Below, in pieces: positions 19,147 through 27,607 of a stretch of DNA of 64,000 nucleotides. Location of the stretch: positions 1 to 64,000 of the forward strand of contig JAKPGA010000031.1 in NCBI GenBank assembly GCA_029551145.1, given 5' to 3'. The position numbers and the translations under genes were made by a program. The notes under the pieces are model-generated. The model was given only the letters and a program-made list of their open reading frames with translations, was not told the DNA's origin and did no database searches. The DNA is from Thermotogota bacterium (GTDB lineage Bacteria; Thermotogota; Thermotogae; Thermotogales; DSM-5069). Numbering within the stretch: position 1 is the stretch's first letter; each line of letters opens with the position of its first letter.

Positions 19147-20191
19147 ACAGTTCATTGCTTTCACGAAGGCTTACTCTACAGAATCAATTAGGAACCTGGT
19201 AAGTCTTTTCTTTACCGTTTTCTTTCCTGTTGTCTTTCTGTTGATCTTTGGATTTGTATTTGGCGGAGAAACATCTTATCGTAGAACAATTGGAATATAC
19301 ACCGATAACCAGAGAGTCATCTCACAACTTGAAGAAATGGGAAACTGGGAGATAAAAACCTATCATAGTCAGGAACAACTTCTGAAAGAGGTTGAAGAAT
19401 CGAAGATACCACTTGGAGTTGTTGTTCTTGATACCAGCATTAATCTGTATTATCAGAACAATCCATCATTAGCTGGTGAAGTGAAGATCCTGGAGCTTAC
19501 TCTGAGTGGAATTATCGAAAAAACGATCAATTCTGCCAAGCAATATATCGATGTATATATTTCGCAAGTCTACCAGACCAGCAAGGAAATCACCGATTTC
19601 GATTACATGATGATGGGTGTCATAGCGCTCTCACTATTCTCAAATGGAATGTTTACTATGATAACGGTTTTTGGAAATTATAGAAAAAGGGGCGTTCTTA
19701 AGAGATTGGCGCTTACTGGTGTAGAACCTATCAAGGTAATTTCAAGTGTCTCATTAGTTAGACTAATTCTGAGTTTTGTTTCTCTTTTCGTTGTTTTGAT
19801 GCTGTGCAGTACGATTTTTGAGAGTAACATAGATTTTAACTGGTTCTTGTTAGTACCGACAGTTATCTCTATTACGCTCGGGATGATGGCATTAGGTGTC
19901 TTGATTATCTCAGTGATTAAAAATCCAAATGCTGCATCTAATGTTGCTTCTATTTTGAACACAGTTATGGTCTTTTTCTCAGGTGTGTATTTTCCCATAA
20001 GGTTCATGCCCAGTTACATCAGATGGATCGCTTACATATTACCTGTTAAATATGCTGCCGACATGGTTCGTTACTGCGCAAAAGCTCAGGCGATGAGTAT
20101 TGGATATTTCCTCGCTATGAACTTGATCTTCTTTTTTGCTGGGATTACCGCGCTCTGGTTTTCTGCTAAAATGTTTCTGAAAACAGAATAG
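19139..20191 (+). CDS. ABC-2 type exporter permease (second)
   Basis: 350 residues with the same layout as its upstream neighbour: a first helix at about 20-40 ([19 protein letters not shown]), an extracytoplasmic domain to about 160, then six helices including [13 protein letters not shown] and the [13 protein letters not shown] motif. Sequence similarity to the first permease is low outside these motifs, so this looks like an old duplication. The ATG start overlaps the preceding stop. A small cysteine-rich gene follows after 13 bases and may be cotranscribed. Confidence 0.9.
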   Translation: MNKQFIAFTKAYSTESIRNLVSLFFTVFFPVVFLLIFGFVFGGETSYRRTIGIYTDNQRVISQLEEMGNWEIKTYHSQEQLLKEVEESKIPLGVVVLDTSINLYYQNNPSLAGEVKILELTLSGIIEKTINSAKQYIDVYISQVYQTSKEITDFDYMMMGVIALSLFSNGMFTMITVFGNYRKRGVLKRLALTGVEPIKVISSVSLVRLILSFVSLFVVLMLCSTIFESNIDFNWFLLVPTVISITLGMMALGVLIISVIKNPNAASNVASILNTVMVFFSGVYFPIRFMPSYIRWIAYILPVKYAADMVRYCAKAQAMSIGYFLAMNLIFFFAGITALWFSAKMFLKTE

Positions 20192-20204
20192 GAGGCGAAG
20201 ACTT

Positions 20205-20399
20205 ATGAGTTGTACCAACAAGGAAAAAAACCTTAAAAATTGCAATTGCTCTTATCCTGGTTGTCCAAGAAAGGGTATCTGTTGCGAATGCTTGGCTTAC
20301 CATAGATCACATGGCGAACTCCCAGCGTGTTATTTTTCAAAGGAAGAGGAGAAAAGCTGGGACAGATCGATTGAAAATTTCATCAGTAAGAATAAGTAG
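20205..20399 (+). CDS. Small cysteine-rich DUF6485 protein
   Basis: 64 residues with eight cysteines in the first 43 (positions 3, 13, 15, 20, 26, 27, 29 and 43), arranged [22 protein letters not shown] then LPACYF, plus two histidines. This matches the uncharacterised DUF6485 family of anaerobes and suggests binding of one or two metal ions or an Fe-S cluster. No signal peptide, so it is cytoplasmic. The start ATG follows GGAGGCG. It closes the ABC exporter operon; any functional link is unproven. Confidence 0.8.
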   Translation: MSCTNKEKNLKNCNCSYPGCPRKGICCECLAYHRSHGELPACYFSKEEEKSWDRSIENFISKNK

Positions 20400-20737
20400 A
20401 TTATTGTTGCAGAGGTTTTTACTGTCTGAATCGATTATTCCAAATAAACACCAGGATCAAGTGACCCTAAGAATTAGACCTATGCCAATGTACGGTTCTG
20501 TGTGCACACATCACCCGGGTGTGATCCTCTTCCATTATATATTATACGATTCGTGTGACCATATCAAATCAAAGAAATCCAGTCACCGCGAGAGTTTTTG
20601 TGAGCCTTCCGTCGTTCGATCTTGAATAGGAGCTCGTGAGAGCGACATTTACAATAAAGTTACTTAGAGTTTTTTACACAGAAACTTCAAAGGGCACTTG
20701 ACTTTCTTTAGATTTTCTGTCAAAATACAAGAGTGTT
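20400..20737. other. Intergenic region without a recognised gene
   Basis: 338 bases between the DUF6485 gene and tRNA-Asp. I see an imperfect palindrome around ATCACCCGGGTGTGAT (about 20510-20525), an AT-rich TATATTATAC stretch near 20537, and the tRNA promoter at the right end. Open frames here are short and resemble no family. A small RNA cannot be excluded. Confidence 0.5.
20698..20726 (+). promoter_or_regulatory. Promoter of tRNA-Asp
   Basis: TTGACT at 20698-20703 and CAAAAT at 20721-20726 are separated by 17 bases; transcription would start about five bases before the tRNA. Confidence 0.6.
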
Positions 20738-20815
20738 GGGGACGTGGTGCAGCCTGGTTAGCATGCCGGTCTGTCACACCGGTGGCCGCGGGTTCAAGTC
20801 CCGTCGTCCCCGCCA
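20738..20815 (+). tRNA. tRNA-Asp (anticodon GTC)
   Basis: A complete cloverleaf: acceptor GGGGACG pairing with CGTCCCC, a D-arm with AGCCTGGTTAGC, anticodon stem GCCGGTCTGTCACACCGGT with GTC in the loop, T-arm GCGGGTTCAAGTCCCGT, discriminator G at 20812 and an encoded CCA (20813-20815). It stands alone with its own promoter and terminator. Confidence 0.97.
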
Positions 20816-20816
20816 G

Positions 20817-20839
20817 AGGGAGGCTGATGCCTCCCTTTT
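20817..20839 (+). terminator. Terminator after tRNA-Asp
   Basis: GGGAGGC, loop TGAT, GCCTCCC, then TTTT: a compact intrinsic terminator starting two bases after the encoded CCA. Confidence 0.85.
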
Positions 20840-20840
20840 G

Positions 20841-20849
20841 TGTTATACT
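20841..20849 (+). promoter_or_regulatory. Extended -10 promoter for the nitrilase-like gene pair
   Basis: TGTTATACT fits the extended -10 pattern TGnTATAnT. It lies just after the tRNA terminator and 18 bases before the GTG start. Confidence 0.5.
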
Positions 20850-20866
20850 ATTTTTGAGGTGAACTC

Positions 20867-21409
20867 GTGAGGCTTCTTCTGGGGAAACAGATTGTTTTGA
20901 AGGAGTTCTATCATACCGACCTTGTGGTTTCATGGATAGAGGAACCCGTTTCTGGCGCCTCGACTTATTTGATAGGTAATGATAAAGGCTTCATGTACAT
21001 AGTTGCAAACTCAGATGAGATTCATTATGGAAACGACTTCGATCTTCTGAACACACCTTTCGGCAAAGTGGCGGTTATTTGTTCCTCGAAGGGTATTCAT
21101 TGGGAGTTGATCTACAATTCAAAAAAGTCCGACGCTCTTTTGACAATCATCTTTCAGCGTGCTGCAAATATCTCTGATGTACTCCTGACAAAGGCGATTT
21201 GTTGGGGAACCAGTCGTGAGTTCAACATACCAGTGGCTTTGCTGACAAACCATGCTGAACACCTGCAGTATCAGTTTTGCGTGCCCAACCAAGACAGGGA
21301 ACAATCAGGATTGGTCTATGACTCAACCGCAAGTTGTATGATCGACATGGATGTTTCAAAGACCGAAAGCGGGATCTTTTTCAGCGTGAAAAGTTTTGCC
21401 GAAGGTTGA
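20867..21409 (+). CDS. Degenerate, short carbon-nitrogen hydrolase-like protein
   Basis: 180 residues. The middle reads NTPFGKVAVICSS, resembling the segment around the nucleophile of nitrilase-superfamily enzymes (TPxGKxGxxICYD), with a Cys in the expected place. The N-terminal half that would carry the catalytic Glu and Lys is missing or unrecognisable, so activity as a classic amidase is doubtful. The GTG start has GAGGTGA four bases upstream. The next gene begins six bases after its stop and looks like a second degenerate member, so the two may form a complex. The assignment rests on a short motif and is tentative. Confidence 0.55.
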   Translation: MRLLLGKQIVLKEFYHTDLVVSWIEEPVSGASTYLIGNDKGFMYIVANSDEIHYGNDFDLLNTPFGKVAVICSSKGIHWELIYNSKKSDALLTIIFQRAANISDVLLTKAICWGTSREFNIPVALLTNHAEHLQYQFCVPNQDREQSGLVYDSTASCMIDMDVSKTESGIFFSVKSFAEG

Positions 21410-21414
21410 TCATC

Positions 21415-22272
21415 ATGGGTCTATCCAGGTTTTTGCTCTCACTTTCACTCTCCAGAAAACAACTTCAAATCTGGCTAAGGCAACTGGAACAACCATTCCC
21501 ATCGAAGAAGGTAAAGGGAGCAATCAAGGCGGCAGTTGTTCAAATGGATTACATCCCAGTCTCAGGAATTGGTGGGTTTGTCACCTTGATCAATCATTTT
21601 CTTGTCAAGATGAGGGATTTTTCGCCGCAAATAATAGTTTTTCCGCATTTGATGGATACGATTTTCTATCGCACTTTTCCTATTTTTCTATTCTCCCGTG
21701 GTAAGCGTTATGCAAGAATGCTCAAAGAATGTTCTGTGACAACCAGCAGAACGTGTGAAAAGGTTATGGCAGAGATTTCGAAAGTGTGGCACTGCTCTGT
21801 GATTTTTGGAACAACGCAGGGATTGTTCGTTTACAATGAGGGTGTAAGACAGGAATCGATCTTCGAGGTACAAGATTACAAAGTTGCCGTTCTACCAAAG
21901 AGATTGCTTACAAACAGTTGGAAACTGAAACAATTAGTGGATGATAGTGTGAGGATTGTCTCGGCACCAGGATTTGGATTGAGTGATTATAGAGAATGGG
22001 ATGATCGGTTCCACATGTGGGCGCATTCGCAAATGATTGGATTCTACGGGTTATGGTCAGCGATGTCGGGCAAGTTTCTGGGCCGGGATCTTAAAGCCAG
22101 AGCCTCTGTTACTGCTCCGATTCCGATCACCAATTCTCTTGATGGGTACATAGTGAAGAACAATTCTCTCAATGGTGACACGGTTCTTCTTGCCGAGTTG
22201 GATATGTTCAAACTTGAATCTTTCATTCAGGCAAGAAACGTACCGGTTACTTACAACTTCAAAGGTCACTGA
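21415..22272 (+). CDS. Degenerate nitrilase-superfamily-like protein
   Basis: 285 residues from ATG 21415. A basic, hydrophobic N-terminus (about 1-35) precedes KAAVVQMDYIPVSG, which resembles the first strand of carbon-nitrogen hydrolases, and IIVFPHLMD, which sits where the catalytic FPE is expected but has His in place of Glu. The later region VRIVSAPGFGL lacks the nucleophilic Cys. A pseudoenzyme or a very divergent enzyme is likely. It is coupled to the preceding shorter nitrilase-like gene and its 3' end overlaps the convergent C11 protease gene by seven bases. Confidence 0.6.
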   Translation: MGLSRFLLSLSLSRKQLQIWLRQLEQPFPSKKVKGAIKAAVVQMDYIPVSGIGGFVTLINHFLVKMRDFSPQIIVFPHLMDTIFYRTFPIFLFSRGKRYARMLKECSVTTSRTCEKVMAEISKVWHCSVIFGTTQGLFVYNEGVRQESIFEVQDYKVAVLPKRLLTNSWKLKQLVDDSVRIVSAPGFGLSDYREWDDRFHMWAHSQMIGFYGLWSAMSGKFLGRDLKARASVTAPIPITNSLDGYIVKNNSLNGDTVLLAELDMFKLESFIQARNVPVTYNFKGH

Positions 22273-23552
22273 CTCAGGAGAAATTCATCCCACATTGTGT
22301 CTACAGCGAAAGCTGTCGTAACATAATTCAATAGTTCGATCTTTGTTTTATCTGCACAGACAAAAACACTGGTAGCAAGACTCTTCGGTTTAGCACCCGA
22401 CAGATATCTATACACAACGACTTCGTCGAATTTCTCCCAAGTTTCTGTAGCTTGAAGGCTTTCAAGTACTTCACCCAGATCGTATAGATCATAAGTTGAG
22501 TTGTAGACCGTCCAGGATCTACTTTGAAAATCCACAGAGTTTTGCGACAGAAAACTGTTGAGTGAATCAACAGCGTTACTGATTTCATCTACTCCATAGA
22601 CGGCTAAGGATGTATTATGGTCATCTTTGTAGAACTCTTTGTAATAGTCAACTATCTGTTTACAAAATTCAAAAGGTGTCGTTCTGCTTACCGATTCCAA
22701 GAACCTGTAGTCCCAACCCGTACCCTTGATTTCATGCGCCGATGCAACGACATAATCCGCGCACCCTCTCAGGGCATAGACTACTTCGAGCGAGCCCATC
22801 AAGCAGGCATCCATTCCGAGTACATCCCATCTTCCTTTTACATTATTTGCGATCTCTTCAATGGTGAGAAAATCTTTGCTTTCGTCATCATAAGATATAC
22901 CTTTTACCACATAGTTTTTGGGGACAACATCAACCCAGCCTAAGCCGTGATCCCAGATGATCAAAGCCTTGTGGTCGGATTCGACTTTGCTGAACCTATT
23001 GGTATACAGGTTGAGTAGGTTACCATCGCCGCTGTTGATCTCACCGGTTTTTTCCCTGAGCACAATGCCTGAACTGTTTGTCAGAAAATACACACCATCT
23101 CTTGACTGGTCTGAACTGTCCCATAGAATGACTACCGAAACATCTTCGCTGGCGCTCGTTATCTCCTTCAGATCATTGTCTGTATAGCGATCAAGATTGT
23201 TGTCAGAAGCAAGCCACAAGAAAATCAACCACGAAGGCTTTTCAACTTTTATTTGGATGGTCTTTTTGAAAGATTCACACTCGATCTGCATCTGCTTTGT
23301 ACCGCTTTCTTCATAGTACAGCTCGATTGTGGCATAGCCAGAATCATCGGTCCTGTATTCAGTTCCGTTGACCTTCACTGTAATCCCTGATATTAGAAAA
23401 CCCAGAGTATTTTTCAAACCAATCTTTACGTAGTAGACTCTTGCGGTATAAAACTTATCCGGGAATTCATAGACCAACTCGTTTGGCTGATAAATATGGA
23501 TACATCCATAAAGCAATGGAGCAAGTACGATCAGAAAGATCCATCTTCTCAT
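22266..23552 (-). CDS. Clostripain-family (C11) cysteine protease, lipoprotein
   Basis: 428 residues. A signal peptide with lipobox LLYGC (Cys17) indicates a lipid-anchored surface protein. A beta-rich N-terminal region (about 25-105, a possible Ig-like or carboxypeptidase-regulatory fold) precedes the C11 caspase-like domain, with WLIFLWLASDNNLD, the catalytic His202 in WDHGLGW and Cys250 in GMDACLMG. C11 proteases cut after basic residues. It is the last gene of an AlaX and D-cysteine desulfhydrase run, overlapping the latter by four bases, which suggests peptide or amino-acid scavenging, though that is inference. Confidence 0.88.
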   Translation of the reverse strand: MRRWIFLIVLAPLLYGCIHIYQPNELVYEFPDKFYTARVYYVKIGLKNTLGFLISGITVKVNGTEYRTDDSGYATIELYYEESGTKQMQIECESFKKTIQIKVEKPSWLIFLWLASDNNLDRYTDNDLKEITSASEDVSVVILWDSSDQSRDGVYFLTNSSGIVLREKTGEINSGDGNLLNLYTNRFSKVESDHKALIIWDHGLGWVDVVPKNYVVKGISYDDESKDFLTIEEIANNVKGRWDVLGMDACLMGSLEVVYALRGCADYVVASAHEIKGTGWDYRFLESVSRTTPFEFCKQIVDYYKEFYKDDHNTSLAVYGVDEISNAVDSLNSFLSQNSVDFQSRSWTVYNSTYDLYDLGEVLESLQATETWEKFDEVVVYRYLSGAKPKSLATSVFVCADKTKIELLNYVTTAFAVDTMWDEFLLSQ

Positions 23553-24568
23553 ATCTGATCAAATCTGTGGGCCTGTGCAAATAACCCAAACAAGCCACCT
23601 GTGTGAATGAACAGGATTTTCTGCCCTTTGCTGGAGCTTTCTAACATCCCACGAAAGGTCTTTGCTGTGTAGACTGGATCGAGAACAATTCCCTCGCTCG
23701 ATGCGACTTGTTTGATACACTCCAGATCTGAGTTTGTTGGAACCGCATAAGCTGGCCCGCTGAAATCGTCAATTATTCTTATCTCACTTTTTTCAACACG
23801 AACATCCACACCGAAATCTTTCATTTCTCGAATTATCTGCGTCACTTTTTCAGCAAATCTATCTGAGGGAGTCTTTGTCACGTTGATGCCAACGATCTGT
23901 GTTTTGTAACCAATAAACCTCAAACCAGCAAGTAAACCAGCGTAGGTACCGCCGCTTCCAACCGCACAATAGATAGCATCAAATTCATCTATCTTCACCT
24001 GTGAAACAATTTCTCCAGCAGCGTAAACATATCCCATTGCTCCCAAGGCATTGGAACCGCCTTCCGGTATCGTGTAGACTCTCAGCCCGGTCCTTTCAAA
24101 TTCCTTCTTGTATTGCTCATAAATCTCATCTATATTCTCATATTGCTCTGTCGTCACGAAAACCAACTGCGCTCCAAGGAGTTTGTCCAGCAAAAGATTT
24201 CCATTAGTACCCAGTTCAAATGCGTGACCAGGCTCAATTCCCTTCAAAGATGATGAGAGTTGAATCTGAGTGGTCTTATCTGTCAGCTGACTTTGTCTCA
24301 GAAACAGAACGGGCTTCAGTCCAAGTTTGACAGACAGGTGGGCAGTTGCCCTGGCGTGATTTGATTGTACCCCACCACAGGTAAAAACAACATCACATTT
24401 CTTTCTCAGAGCATCTGCAAGCAAAAATTCGAGTTTTCTTATCTTATTACCACTCGATACAAGTTCTGTCATGTCATCTCTTTTCACATAGATTTCCCTG
24501 CCGTACTGTCGGCTCAATTTCGGCAGATACTCTATTGGTGTTGGAAGCTTAGCCATGGATAATTTCAC
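23549..24568 (-). CDS. D-cysteine desulfhydrase / ACC deaminase family PLP enzyme
   Basis: 339 residues, fold type II pyridoxal-phosphate enzyme. The PLP lysine lies in SSGNKIRKLEFLL, followed by CGGVQSNHARATA (the cofactor-ring Asn), a Gly-rich phosphate-binding loop AVGSGGTYAGLLAGL, and FIHTGGLFGLF near the C-terminus. Members split D-cysteine to pyruvate, H2S and ammonia, or deaminate aminocyclopropane carboxylate; sequence alone does not decide. The GTG start directly follows the AlaX stop TGA, with GGGGGTGAT upstream. Confidence 0.88.
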   Translation of the reverse strand: MKLSMAKLPTPIEYLPKLSRQYGREIYVKRDDMTELVSSGNKIRKLEFLLADALRKKCDVVFTCGGVQSNHARATAHLSVKLGLKPVLFLRQSQLTDKTTQIQLSSSLKGIEPGHAFELGTNGNLLLDKLLGAQLVFVTTEQYENIDEIYEQYKKEFERTGLRVYTIPEGGSNALGAMGYVYAAGEIVSQVKIDEFDAIYCAVGSGGTYAGLLAGLRFIGYKTQIVGINVTKTPSDRFAEKVTQIIREMKDFGVDVRVEKSEIRIIDDFSGPAYAVPTNSDLECIKQVASSEGIVLDPVYTAKTFRGMLESSSKGQKILFIHTGGLFGLFAQAHRFDQI

Positions 24569-25681
24569 TCACATCACCCCCAGTGCCTTTTCGATACTTG
24601 AAAGCAAATCTTGCCAACCAGCCGCAGTTTTCAATGAGCCGTGTTTCGCACCGCCCCCACCGCTTCCAGATAATTTTTCCTTCAGATAGTTTATCAGTCT
24701 TGAGCAGTCAAGGTTTTTGGAGGTAAACTGATAGCCTCCCGCTGTTTTACAGATCAACAAATCCGAATTGAAGTATTTTGGTAGAAAACTGGCCACCTCA
24801 TCAAAACCTTCATACATCGTGATCTTGTAATTACCAATCTGTTTTTCCGGCAACCGATCCACGATGGTTTTTGATAATTCTTCAGCCAGCCGGTTTATTA
24901 AAGATGCCTGATTTCTTATCTTATCGATCAGGTTCTCAACCCTGTCTACCATTTCATTTACTGAACTTGTCAGTAATTTTGATAACTCCCTAAGTACAAA
25001 AACCCTTTCACTGTAATCTGACAAGGCCCTTTCACCGGCGACAAAGTACACTCTTGTCAGCGATCCTTTGATTTTCTCCCACGAGATGACTTTAACGATC
25101 CCTATTTCACCGGTGTTTTTAACATGGAATCCCGCGCAGGCCGATGCGTCAAAATCACCTATTTTGACCACTCTGACTGTTTGCCCAATCTTTTCGCTCA
25201 ATGCCTTTCGAAGATTGAGTTTTTCAGCCTCATTTCTCTCTACTTCCAAGATTTGAACCTCTGTACAGCTCTTGATTATTCGATTTGCAACAGACTCTGC
25301 TTCATTAAGCGCTTCCATCGTTAACTGTGGCATATCAAGGTCTATCGTCGAAAATTCTTCACCCATGTGAAAGCTCACAGTCTTTGCCTGTGATGTCTTA
25401 AGAAAGGAAGCAGATAGTATGTGTTGCGCTGTGTGTTGTGTGGCTATGTCGAACCGTCTTGATTCGTCTATGGAATAATCGTACTCTCCAGGTTCGATTG
25501 ATCTGTCCAGCACGTGTAGTATTTGGTCCTTATCGATTTGGTGGACCTTCAGAACATTGGCTGGTCCTATCTTTCCGCGGTCACCTAATTGCCCACCTTT
25601 TCCATCAGGATAGAAGGGACTTTCATCGCTCACGGCAAAGAAGTTACCATTTTCTTCATAAACTCTTTTGAGCTTAATCAC
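24569..25681 (-). CDS. AlaX-type alanyl-tRNA editing protein with DHHA1 domain
   Basis: 370 residues, related to the C-terminal half of alanyl-tRNA synthetase. An N-terminal beta-barrel (SPFYPDGKGGQLGDRG) and the second-additional domain with the zinc/editing motifs QHTAQH (His83, His87) and CAGFH (Cys and His) are present; a coiled coil (about 225-275) leads to a DHHA1-like end with GGGGAKHGS. Such AlaX-L proteins deacylate mischarged Ser- or Gly-tRNA(Ala). The GTG start has GGAGG upstream. It heads the operon with the D-cysteine desulfhydrase-like and protease genes and diverges from the DUF401 gene. Confidence 0.88.
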   Translation of the reverse strand: MIKLKRVYEENGNFFAVSDESPFYPDGKGGQLGDRGKIGPANVLKVHQIDKDQILHVLDRSIEPGEYDYSIDESRRFDIATQHTAQHILSASFLKTSQAKTVSFHMGEEFSTIDLDMPQLTMEALNEAESVANRIIKSCTEVQILEVERNEAEKLNLRKALSEKIGQTVRVVKIGDFDASACAGFHVKNTGEIGIVKVISWEKIKGSLTRVYFVAGERALSDYSERVFVLRELSKLLTSSVNEMVDRVENLIDKIRNQASLINRLAEELSKTIVDRLPEKQIGNYKITMYEGFDEVASFLPKYFNSDLLICKTAGGYQFTSKNLDCSRLINYLKEKLSGSGGGGAKHGSLKTAAGWQDLLSSIEKALGVM

Positions 25682-25743
25682 ACCTTTTAACCTCCTCAGC
25701 TTGTAAAATATATCCAGAGTCTGAGTAAGAGGGGGTCAACTTA

Positions 25744-26904
25744 GTGACAACTCTGTCGGTCCTTGTATCTCTCGCTTCAGTGATCGTTTTCCAGAGACTG
25801 ACCAAGCGATTGATCATATCTATGATAGCAGGTTTTGCGGTTTTTTCACTGATCAATCAACAAGTGATTCATCAGTTTACAAAGGTATTCCTCGCTGCTA
25901 TAGGAGATAATTCTTTTATAACACTTCTGCCAAGCATCTTTCTGATATATTTCCTGGGAGAACTCATGAGTATTTGTGGAGATGCAGCACATTTTTCAAC
26001 GTCTGTTCAAAGACTTTTTCAAGACACAAAGTCTGCTGCTGTGTTGATGCCAGCTGTGATCGGTTTGATGCCGATGCCAGCTGGAGCCATGTTCACCGCA
26101 CCCATCGTTGATCAGATAGGTGTGGGAATGAGCAATCTGCAGAAAACCGCTGTTAATTACTGGTTTCGTCATTGCCTTGAGTTTTTCTGGCCTGTTTATC
26201 CCGCGATGTATCTGTTGTCGAGTCTTACAAATACACCGCTTGGAACGATTTCTCTTAGACTTCTACCGCTCTTCTTGGTTTCTTTTCTAACGGGGTGGAT
26301 CTATCTGAATGGTTTTACTCTACCAAGAATCAATCGCATGAGCATGCAAGACTGGAAAAAGATGTGGCCGATTTTGATAATTCTTTCTACGGGCTTTATG
26401 ATACTGGTCTTCAAACTCGATGGTTGGCTGGCTCTGTTGATTGCAAGTTCTTTCTATGCGGTGCTGAAGATGAAATTTGTTCCCAAGGCATTGATACAAG
26501 GTCTCAAAAAGATGGATATCGTTCCGATTCTGTTGGTAGTTTTTCTCTACAAACATTCGATGATAGATCTTGGGATCGGTCAGAAAATGAACGGTGAATT
26601 GTCACAGGCTGGATTGAGTGTCCTTGTGATATCCATAATCGTCCCACTTGTGATTGGTATGTCCACCGGTTTAACAAGCGCCGCGGTTGGCGTTTACTTA
26701 CCAGTCCTTCTGGGTATAGGTGCGAATAAGCTGGCCGTAGTCGCTTATATCTTCTCGGTAATTGGTGTTTTACTTTCACCTGTTCATCTGTGTCTGGTGT
26801 TGACCTGTGAATACTTCAAGGTTGATTTTACAGCTGTTCTAAAAAGGATTTTCGTACCAATAGTTGTGGTATCGGTTGCAGCGATTTTACTCTATTCTTG
26901 GTGA
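25744..26904 (+). CDS. DUF401 family membrane permease
   Basis: 386 residues with about ten membrane helices. The segment LMPMPAGAMFTAPIVDQIG is the characteristic DUF401 motif; STGLTSAAVGVYLPVL is a second conserved hydrophobic loop. The family is related to ion and citrate-type transporters; its substrate is unknown. The GTG start follows GGGGGT. It precedes a DUF47 and a Pit gene with short gaps, so one operon is likely and an anion-transport role is plausible but unproven. Confidence 0.82.
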   Translation: MTTLSVLVSLASVIVFQRLTKRLIISMIAGFAVFSLINQQVIHQFTKVFLAAIGDNSFITLLPSIFLIYFLGELMSICGDAAHFSTSVQRLFQDTKSAAVLMPAVIGLMPMPAGAMFTAPIVDQIGVGMSNLQKTAVNYWFRHCLEFFWPVYPAMYLLSSLTNTPLGTISLRLLPLFLVSFLTGWIYLNGFTLPRINRMSMQDWKKMWPILIILSTGFMILVFKLDGWLALLIASSFYAVLKMKFVPKALIQGLKKMDIVPILLVVFLYKHSMIDLGIGQKMNGELSQAGLSVLVISIIVPLVIGMSTGLTSAAVGVYLPVLLGIGANKLAVVAYIFSVIGVLLSPVHLCLVLTCEYFKVDFTAVLKRIFVPIVVVSVAAILLYSW

Positions 26905-26918
26905 TCGGAGGGATGACC

Positions 26919-27596
26919 TTGACTCGTTTTGTTGGGAAAATGTTTCCAAAACAGTCACCATTGAGATTGCTGTATGAACATGCACTTGTCACACAAGAGG
27001 CAGCGAAGTTTCTTATACCGGCGATGAAAAATTACTTTGAGAACAATTCAGTTGACCAGATGTGCGATCAGGTGGATAGACTGGAGGATAAGGCAGATGA
27101 GTTGAAGATAATGATAAGAGAAAGTTATTCGAAGCTCAAGTTCGTCTATTTCGACAGGGTCGATATATTGACAATTCTTCACGAGGAAGATGCTGTGATC
27201 GATGCCATAGATGATTTTCTCAAATCTCTGACCTTAAACAGACTTGAAAAACCGCTCAATAAGGAAATAAGAGATTTGATTTTTGAATTGGCGGAGAACA
27301 GCTTTGACTCAGTTCAAATGATGACCATGGCGATAGGAGATTTGCTGACACTCGTGGAATCTTCTTTTTCTCGTTCAGTGGCTTCTGAAGAGGACAAACT
27401 CGCCAGTAAAGTTGAGACGAATGAATCTCGAACAGATCGTTTGTCTCTCGAGGTTGGAAAGAAGATCTTCTCGATGAAGAACACCATTCATCCTGTAGAC
27501 CTGTATTTCCTTGAGAAGCTTGTCAGATTGCTCACAAGAATAGCGGACCACGCTGAAAATGTTGCGGAAAGAATACGAATGATAACCCATATTTGA
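26919..27596 (+). CDS. DUF47/PhoU-like phosphate transport regulator
   Basis: 225 residues, all-helical. FEN..VDQMCDQVDRLEDKADELKIMIRES and DAVIDAIDDFLKSL match the DUF47 (TIGR00153) family, which pairs with Pit transporters and resembles PhoU. The TTG at 26919 is preferred since GGAGG lies seven bases upstream; the ATG at 26913 sits against that SD site. The pit gene starts 11 bases after its stop, the usual DUF47-pit arrangement. Confidence 0.9.
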   Translation: MTRFVGKMFPKQSPLRLLYEHALVTQEAAKFLIPAMKNYFENNSVDQMCDQVDRLEDKADELKIMIRESYSKLKFVYFDRVDILTILHEEDAVIDAIDDFLKSLTLNRLEKPLNKEIRDLIFELAENSFDSVQMMTMAIGDLLTLVESSFSRSVASEEDKLASKVETNESRTDRLSLEVGKKIFSMKNTIHPVDLYFLEKLVRLLTRIADHAENVAERIRMITHI

Positions 27597-27607
27597 GGAG
27601 GTAAAGC

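Noticed and set aside
20311-20625. 104-residue frame running from the DUF6485 gene into the gap
   Set aside because: It overlaps a well-supported gene in another frame, has no ribosome site and no recognisable motif.
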